DNA from: Caryophanales bacterium UBA5364
GTDB lineage: Bacteria; Bacillota_I; Bacilli_A; RF39; UBA660
DNA length: 7,544 nt
Assembly: GCA_002410935.1 (NCBI GenBank)
Contig: DHPM01000004.1
Span: 111,520 to 119,063, forward strand
Direction of reading: 5' to 3'
How positions within the stretch are numbered: position 1 is the stretch's first letter; the number at the start of each line of letters is the position of its first letter. Shown here one piece after another: positions 4,910-7,544 of this stretch. Under the pieces are notes generated by a model. It saw nothing but the letters and a program-made list of their open reading frames with translations, did no database searches and was not told where the DNA came from. A program made the translations under genes and the position numbers.

Positions 4910-5809
4910 ATGAAGATTTTATGTATTGGACATGCTGCTTATGATATAACTTTACCTGTTGAACACATGCCACTTGAAAACACTAAAAATAGAATACATA
5001 GTAGAGTAGAGTGTGGTGGGGGACCGGCTTCTAATGCAGCATATCTATTAGGAAAATGGAAAATGGATACTACTTTTATGGGTATCGTTGGGAATGACTT
5101 ATATGGTCATAATATTAAAAAGGAATTTGATGAAATTAATGTTGATACTACTTATTTAGAAATAAGTGATGAACATGTTACGACATCTAGTTTTATTATT
5201 GCTAACCGTGAAAATGGTAGTCGTACTATTTTAACTTATCGTCCTAGTGATATGAAGATGAGTGATGTTGATATTGATTTTAAACCAGATATTATTTTGG
5301 TAGATGGACAAGAACCAGAATTATCAACTAAAATAATAAATGAAAATCCTGAAGCTATTAGTATTATTGATGCTGGAAGAAGTCGTAAAGAAATAGTTGA
5401 ATTATCTAAATTAGTTACTTATTTAGTTTGCTCAAAACAATTTGCTGAAGAAGTAACGGAATTAAAAATAGATTATGATAATTGGGACAGTATTGTTGCT
5501 TTATATCATAAATTAGAAGAAATGTTTAATAATAAGATTGTTGTTACTTTAGAATCAAAGGGGTGTCTATATAAACATCTAGGTGAAATAAAAATAATGC
5601 CTTCAATTCAAGTTAAAGCTGTTGATTCAACAGGAGCAGGCGATATTTTCCATGGGGCTTTTACATATGGTATAGCGAAAAACTTTGATTATGAAAAAAC
5701 TTTAAAACTTGCTAATATCGCAGGTGCTATTTCGGTAACGAGAATTGGTGGTAGATATTCTGTTCCAACTTTAGAAGAGATGGAAGAAGTTTATAATGAA
5801 TTTAAATAA
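4910..5809 (+). CDS. PfkB-family carbohydrate kinase (substrate unknown)
   Basis: A 299-aa ribokinase-fold sugar kinase that would phosphorylate a sugar or nucleoside with ATP in the cytoplasm. Visible are the N-terminal beta strand MKILCIGHAAYDIT, the substrate-side signature ECGGGPASNAA (34-44), VVTLESKGCLY (211-221), and the PfkB signature 2 DSTGAGDIFHGAF (239-251), with catalytic base Asp245 in the GAGD anion hole. The ending ISVTRIGGRYSVPTLEEM (274-291) is of the ribokinase/sulfofructose-kinase type. Subfamily motifs do not settle the substrate. The SD is GGTGAT (4901-4906). It lies 37 nt after obg with no terminator between them, and its last 14 nt overlap the smr start, so obg-pfkB-smr is probably one transcript. 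No sugar transporter or catabolic gene is nearby that would hint at a substrate. Confidence 0.9.
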   Translation: MKILCIGHAAYDITLPVEHMPLENTKNRIHSRVECGGGPASNAAYLLGKWKMDTTFMGIVGNDLYGHNIKKEFDEINVDTTYLEISDEHVTTSSFIIANRENGSRTILTYRPSDMKMSDVDIDFKPDIILVDGQEPELSTKIINENPEAISIIDAGRSRKEIVELSKLVTYLVCSKQFAEEVTELKIDYDNWDSIVALYHKLEEMFNNKIVVTLESKGCLYKHLGEIKIMPSIQVKAVDSTGAGDIFHGAFTYGIAKNFDYEKTLKLANIAGAISVTRIGGRYSVPTLEEMEEVYNEFK

Positions 5810-6068
5810 TATTGTTTTTTTAGATAGTTATCCTAAATTAGATCTTCATGGTTATGATCGGGATAGTGCTAGGGTAGCCATTAATGATTTTATTAGAGAT
5901 AATAAAAAACAAAAAAAGGAAATATTAGTTATTGTTCATGGAATCGGTAGTGGGGTAATTAAAGAAACTACAGCTGCAACTTTAAAGAATAATAAGGATG
6001 TAGTTGAATATAAAACTTTTTATTATAATCACGGGTGTACGGTTGTAAAAATTAATATTCAAAACTAA
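5796..6068 (+). CDS. Stand-alone Smr-domain protein
   Basis: 90 aa, essentially a single Smr (small MutS-related) domain. Motifs: LDLHGY (15-20), the helix DRDSARVAINDFI, the strand ILVIVHGIGSGVIK (43-56) with the HGxGxG nucleic-acid-binding loop, and NHGCTVVKI (79-87) for the usual NxGxTxVxL end. Smr domains bind or nick branched DNA, or cleave RNA, as in MutS2 and SmrB. The LDxH motif residues Asp16 and His18 implicated in nuclease activity are present. This protein lacks any MutS part, so it is a free-standing type. It overlaps the end of pfkB by 14 nt with GGAAG (5782-5786) as a weak SD, implying translational coupling, and a terminator follows 5 nt after the stop. Any functional tie to the kinase is not evident from sequence. 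Whether it acts in DNA repair or on stalled ribosomes is unknown. Confidence 0.87.
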   Translation: MNLNNIVFLDSYPKLDLHGYDRDSARVAINDFIRDNKKQKKEILVIVHGIGSGVIKETTAATLKNNKDVVEYKTFYYNHGCTVVKINIQN

Positions 6069-6073
6069 TCGTT

Positions 6074-6097
6074 AAGATGTGTAAAAACATCTTTTTT
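6074..6097 (+). terminator. Rho-independent terminator after smr
   Basis: AAGATGT (6074-6080) pairs with ACATCTT (6087-6093), 7 bp with a 6-nt loop, followed by TTTT (6094-6097; six T counting the stem end). It lies 5 nt after the smr stop and closes the obg-pfkB-smr unit. Confidence 0.8.
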
Positions 6098-6110
6098 ACT
6101 TTATTTTTGT

Positions 6111-6140
6111 TTGACAATTAATAGGAAATTATGATATAGT
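6111..6140 (+). promoter_or_regulatory. Promoter of the 139-residue gene
   Basis: TTGACA (6111-6116), an 18-nt spacer and TATAGT (6135-6140) preceded by TGA (6132-6134). Start would be near 6147, giving a 5' UTR of about 37 nt with AAGGGGTGAG (6171-6180) as the ribosome binding site. Confidence 0.8.
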
Positions 6141-6183
6141 TAATTATATAAAATAGATGAGTTTCGCATGAAGGGGTGAGAAA

Positions 6184-6603
6184 ATGAAAGATGCATATGT
6201 TTTTGATTATATTAATGAAAACGAATTCAAAAAACTAGAACGTTCTTTAAAAAAATATAACATGTTGGCATATAAAAAATTATATTTCGAATACTATCCA
6301 TCTTTAAAAGAAGGTGCTTTTATTGGTGAATTAACATCAACTAATAAAACTAATGGTACTCAGTCATACGAATTAAAATTACCAACTGATTTAATGTTTT
6401 CAAAAGTACATGGTGATATTAAATTAATATATCATGTTTATGAAGCAGAAAAGATTGTTATGTTAGATACAATTCATCCTGAAGCTATTTTAACGGAAGG
6501 TCATCAATCTGAATTAATAACTTATAAAGGGGTTATGGTATCAAAAGAACATTCAGAGAAAGATATGTTTAAAATTAATCTATTAAATATGATTGAAAAG
6601 TAA
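6184..6603 (+). CDS. Conserved-looking hypothetical protein, 139 aa
   Basis: I do not recognise this protein. It is soluble-looking, with no signal peptide or membrane segment. It opens with a charged helix-prone region (about 11-35, rich in Lys, Glu, Leu and Tyr). The middle and end alternate hydrophobic and polar residues as in a beta-rich fold (ELKLPTDLMF 63-72, GDIKLIYHVYEAEKIVMLDT 77-96, ELITYKGVMVSKEH 110-123). The start is well supported: AAGGGGTGAG (6171-6180) and a consensus promoter precede it, and the TAA is built into its terminator hairpin, so it is a monocistronic and probably well-expressed gene. Codon use resembles its neighbours, so no sign of recent transfer. Its two neighbours are in other transcription units and give no functional clue. 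No cysteine or metal-binding pattern stands out. Confidence 0.85.
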   Translation: MKDAYVFDYINENEFKKLERSLKKYNMLAYKKLYFEYYPSLKEGAFIGELTSTNKTNGTQSYELKLPTDLMFSKVHGDIKLIYHVYEAEKIVMLDTIHPEAILTEGHQSELITYKGVMVSKEHSEKDMFKINLLNMIEK

Positions 6604-6625
6604 TTACGAGGTAATTGCTTTTTTT
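6597..6625 (+). terminator. Terminator overlapping the stop codon of the 139-residue gene
   Basis: AAAGTAATTAC (6597-6607) pairs with GTAATTGCTTT (6611-6621): 11 bp including one T-G wobble, with a 3-nt loop GAG. TTTT (6622-6625) follows. The stop codon TAA (6601-6603) lies in the 5' arm. Confidence 0.75.
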
Positions 6626-6709
6626 GTGTTTTAATGCTGTTTTTAGAGTTATAAAATATTTCAATATAAAGTCTTGGCTGAATGTTTTAAACATTAAATA
6701 ACCCCAAAT

Positions 6710-6742
6710 AAAAAAGAATAGGATAGTTATTCCTATTCTTTT
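6710..6742 (-). terminator. Terminator of the DNA glycosylase gene (possibly bidirectional)
   Basis: AAAAGAATAGGA (6712-6723) pairs perfectly with TCCTATTCTTTT (6731-6742), 12 bp with a 7-nt loop. Read on the minus strand it begins at the glycosylase stop (6733-6735) and is followed by a T-run (complement of A 6710-6715). Because the stem also ends in TTTT on the plus strand it may stop converging transcription too. Confidence 0.8.
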
Positions 6743-7242
6743 AATATATATCGCCATTTAATGTTTTTATAGTGGTCAGTGGCATAATCAATACCAACTC
6801 TTTTATCAGCAATATAAGATGCTTTATAATTATCATCTTCAATCCATAATTTATCAGAAGTACTTAAATCAATTCCGTTTAATTCTTTTGTAATAGCCAA
6901 AGCTTTAGCAAGTTTACCAGGACCATTATAACCTTCAACCGTTCTAATTAAAACAGCTTCTGGATGATCTTTAGGACCAGTTACCACATTAAATAAGTAA
7001 TGAATACCATAACATAAATATACATAACTAATTCCACCTTGTTCATATAAGATTTTACTTCGATTAGTTTTACCAAATCTAGCATGACAGGCTGAATCTT
7101 CTTCACCATAATATATTTCCGTTTCTGTAATACGATATTTAATAATAGTGCCATCATCAAGTTTTCTAACTAATAGTTTACCAATTAATTGAGGAGCTAC
7201 TTCTAAAGCGCTTTGACTATAAAAATTCATATCTAGTTTCAT
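6733..7242 (-). CDS. 3-methyladenine DNA glycosylase (AAG/MPG family)
   Basis: Base-excision repair glycosylase that removes alkylated or deaminated purines (3-methyladenine, hypoxanthine); it is the AAG/MPG type, not AlkA or Tag. Of 169 residues, ITETEIYYGEEDSACHARFG (38-57) corresponds to the catalytic segment: Glu42, Tyr44 and His53 align by spacing with human AAG Glu125, Tyr127 and His136. YVYLCYGIHYLFNVVT (73-88) supplies the intercalation/pocket residues Tyr75 and Asn85, and EAVLIR (95-100) and NGPGKLAKAL (106-115) complete the family pattern. The family usually has about 180-200 residues, so this is slightly short, mainly at the C-terminus. The start has AAAGGTGAT (complement of 7247-7255) at good spacing. 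It is a single-gene minus-strand unit with its own terminator. TATAAT (complement of 7280-7285) could be the -10, without a good -35. Confidence 0.95.
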   Translation of the reverse strand: MKLDMNFYSQSALEVAPQLIGKLLVRKLDDGTIIKYRITETEIYYGEEDSACHARFGKTNRSKILYEQGGISYVYLCYGIHYLFNVVTGPKDHPEAVLIRTVEGYNGPGKLAKALAITKELNGIDLSTSDKLWIEDDNYKASYIADKRVGIDYATDHYKNIKWRYILKE

Positions 7243-7485
7243 GTTATCACCTTTATATTATTATTAAACAACTAACTAAATTATAATAATTGCAATTGTT
7301 TTCACTTATATTATAAGCAATAAAACCATTTTTATAGATGTTTATTAAAACACTATTTATGTCGTTATGTTGAATTTTCTAATATTTTATCGCTATATAT
7401 ATTTTCAATCATTCGAATTCATATTTGATATTATACATGTTTTAACATATAATTTAAAGCATTTCTCCAATTTATTGTTTAAAAC
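7243..7485. other. AT-rich intergenic region without a visible gene
   Basis: About 240 bases between the glycosylase start and the tRNA terminator. It holds the glycosylase SD, two minus-strand TATAAT hexamers (7280-7285 and 7310-7315) as possible -10 elements, and a perfect 10-bp palindrome AATTGCAATT (7288-7297) between them, which might be an operator or chance. From about 7330 to 7485 I see only AT-rich sequence with no ORF, stem or repeat that I can support. Confidence 0.5.
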
Positions 7486-7512
7486 AAAAAAACAACTATT
7501 ACTAGTTGTTTT
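7486..7512 (-). terminator. Terminator downstream of the tRNA gene
   Basis: AAAACAACTA (7489-7498) pairs perfectly with TAGTTGTTTT (7503-7512), 10 bp with a 4-nt loop. On the minus strand the stem is followed by a T-run (complement of A 7486-7492). It lies 10 nt beyond the tRNA 3' end and ends that transcript. Confidence 0.85.
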
Positions 7513-7522
7513 AAATTCATAT

Positions 7523-7544
7523 TGGTGCAGGTGAAGGGACTTGA
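7523..7544 (-). tRNA. 3' end of a tRNA gene, probably tRNA-Leu (partial)
   Basis: The complement reads TCAAGTCCCTTCACCTGCAC followed by CA. This parses as a T-loop (U)TCAAGT, T-stem CCCTT, acceptor strand CACCTGC, discriminator A and an encoded CCA end at 7523-7525. The acceptor implies a 5' end GCAGGTG. Leu tRNAs of Bacillus-type bacteria have very similar T arms and acceptors (GCGGGTG...CACCCGCACCA from memory), so Leu is the best guess, but the anticodon is outside the window. The gene runs off the right edge and may belong to a tRNA cluster. Confidence 0.85.

Noticed and set aside
6681..6695. Inverted repeat AATGTTTTAAACATT
   Set aside because: It is short, AT-only apart from one pair, has a 1-nt centre, and no T-run or promoter nearby; it cannot be told from chance in such AT-rich DNA.
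6575..6757. Minus-strand 60-codon frame with a hydrophobic N-terminus
   Set aside because: It spans two terminator hairpins and the end of the glycosylase gene, and no SD supports it.
1..7544. CRISPR arrays, insertion sequences, phage genes or long direct repeats
   Set aside because: No repeated spacer-like pattern, transposase or integrase motif, or terminal inverted repeats were seen; the window is mostly core genome.

Overview
The window is AT-rich chromosomal DNA, very probably from a low-GC Bacillota (Bacilli/Erysipelotrichia or a walled relative of the Mollicutes). Reasons: the conserved rplU-prp-rpmA and obg gene block, a SpoIVFB-type intramembrane protease, an L27 with the Prp-cleaved N-terminal extension typical of Firmicutes, an L21-leader-like 5' UTR, and strong AGGAGG ribosome binding sites. 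All Trp codons read as TGG and one gene ends in TGA, so the standard bacterial code fits and the Mycoplasma code does not. The genus cannot be named from this sequence alone.

Layout. At 1-768 lie the last codons of a probable SpoIVFA/M23-like gene, overlapped by a short spoIVFB homologue. A near-consensus promoter inside the 3' end of spoIVFB drives an L21 leader and then rplU-prp-rpmA (870-1782), closed by a long terminator hairpin. From 1850 to 2200 there is no ordinary gene. Instead there is a compact transcription unit: extended -10 promoter, perfect Shine-Dalgarno, an 11-codon ORF rich in aromatic residues, an AT-rich hairpin and a second terminator-like hairpin. From 2143 a separate promoter drives a CPBP-family membrane protein whose usual metal-ligand residues look substituted, a 43-residue single-pass membrane protein and a UPF0316/YebE-like membrane protein. 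obg follows at 3601, then a PfkB-type sugar kinase and an overlapping stand-alone Smr-domain gene, ended by a terminator at 6074-6097. A monocistronic 139-residue unknown gene has its own strong promoter and a terminator that overlaps its stop codon. The right end is on the minus strand: a 3-methyladenine DNA glycosylase, a gap of roughly 240 bases, a terminator, and the 3' end of a tRNA, probably tRNA-Leu.

How the genes relate. rplU, prp and rpmA form one functional unit: Prp removes the N-terminal extension of L27 so that L27 can be assembled into the 50S subunit next to L21. Obg is a 50S-assembly GTPase commonly encoded beside them. Here it is separated from rpmA by the leader-ORF unit and the three membrane-protein genes, where Bacillus carries spo0B. 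The most unusual item is the 11-codon ORF with tandem hairpins at 1873-2063, which looks like a ribosome-sensing leader or a free-standing micropeptide RNA.
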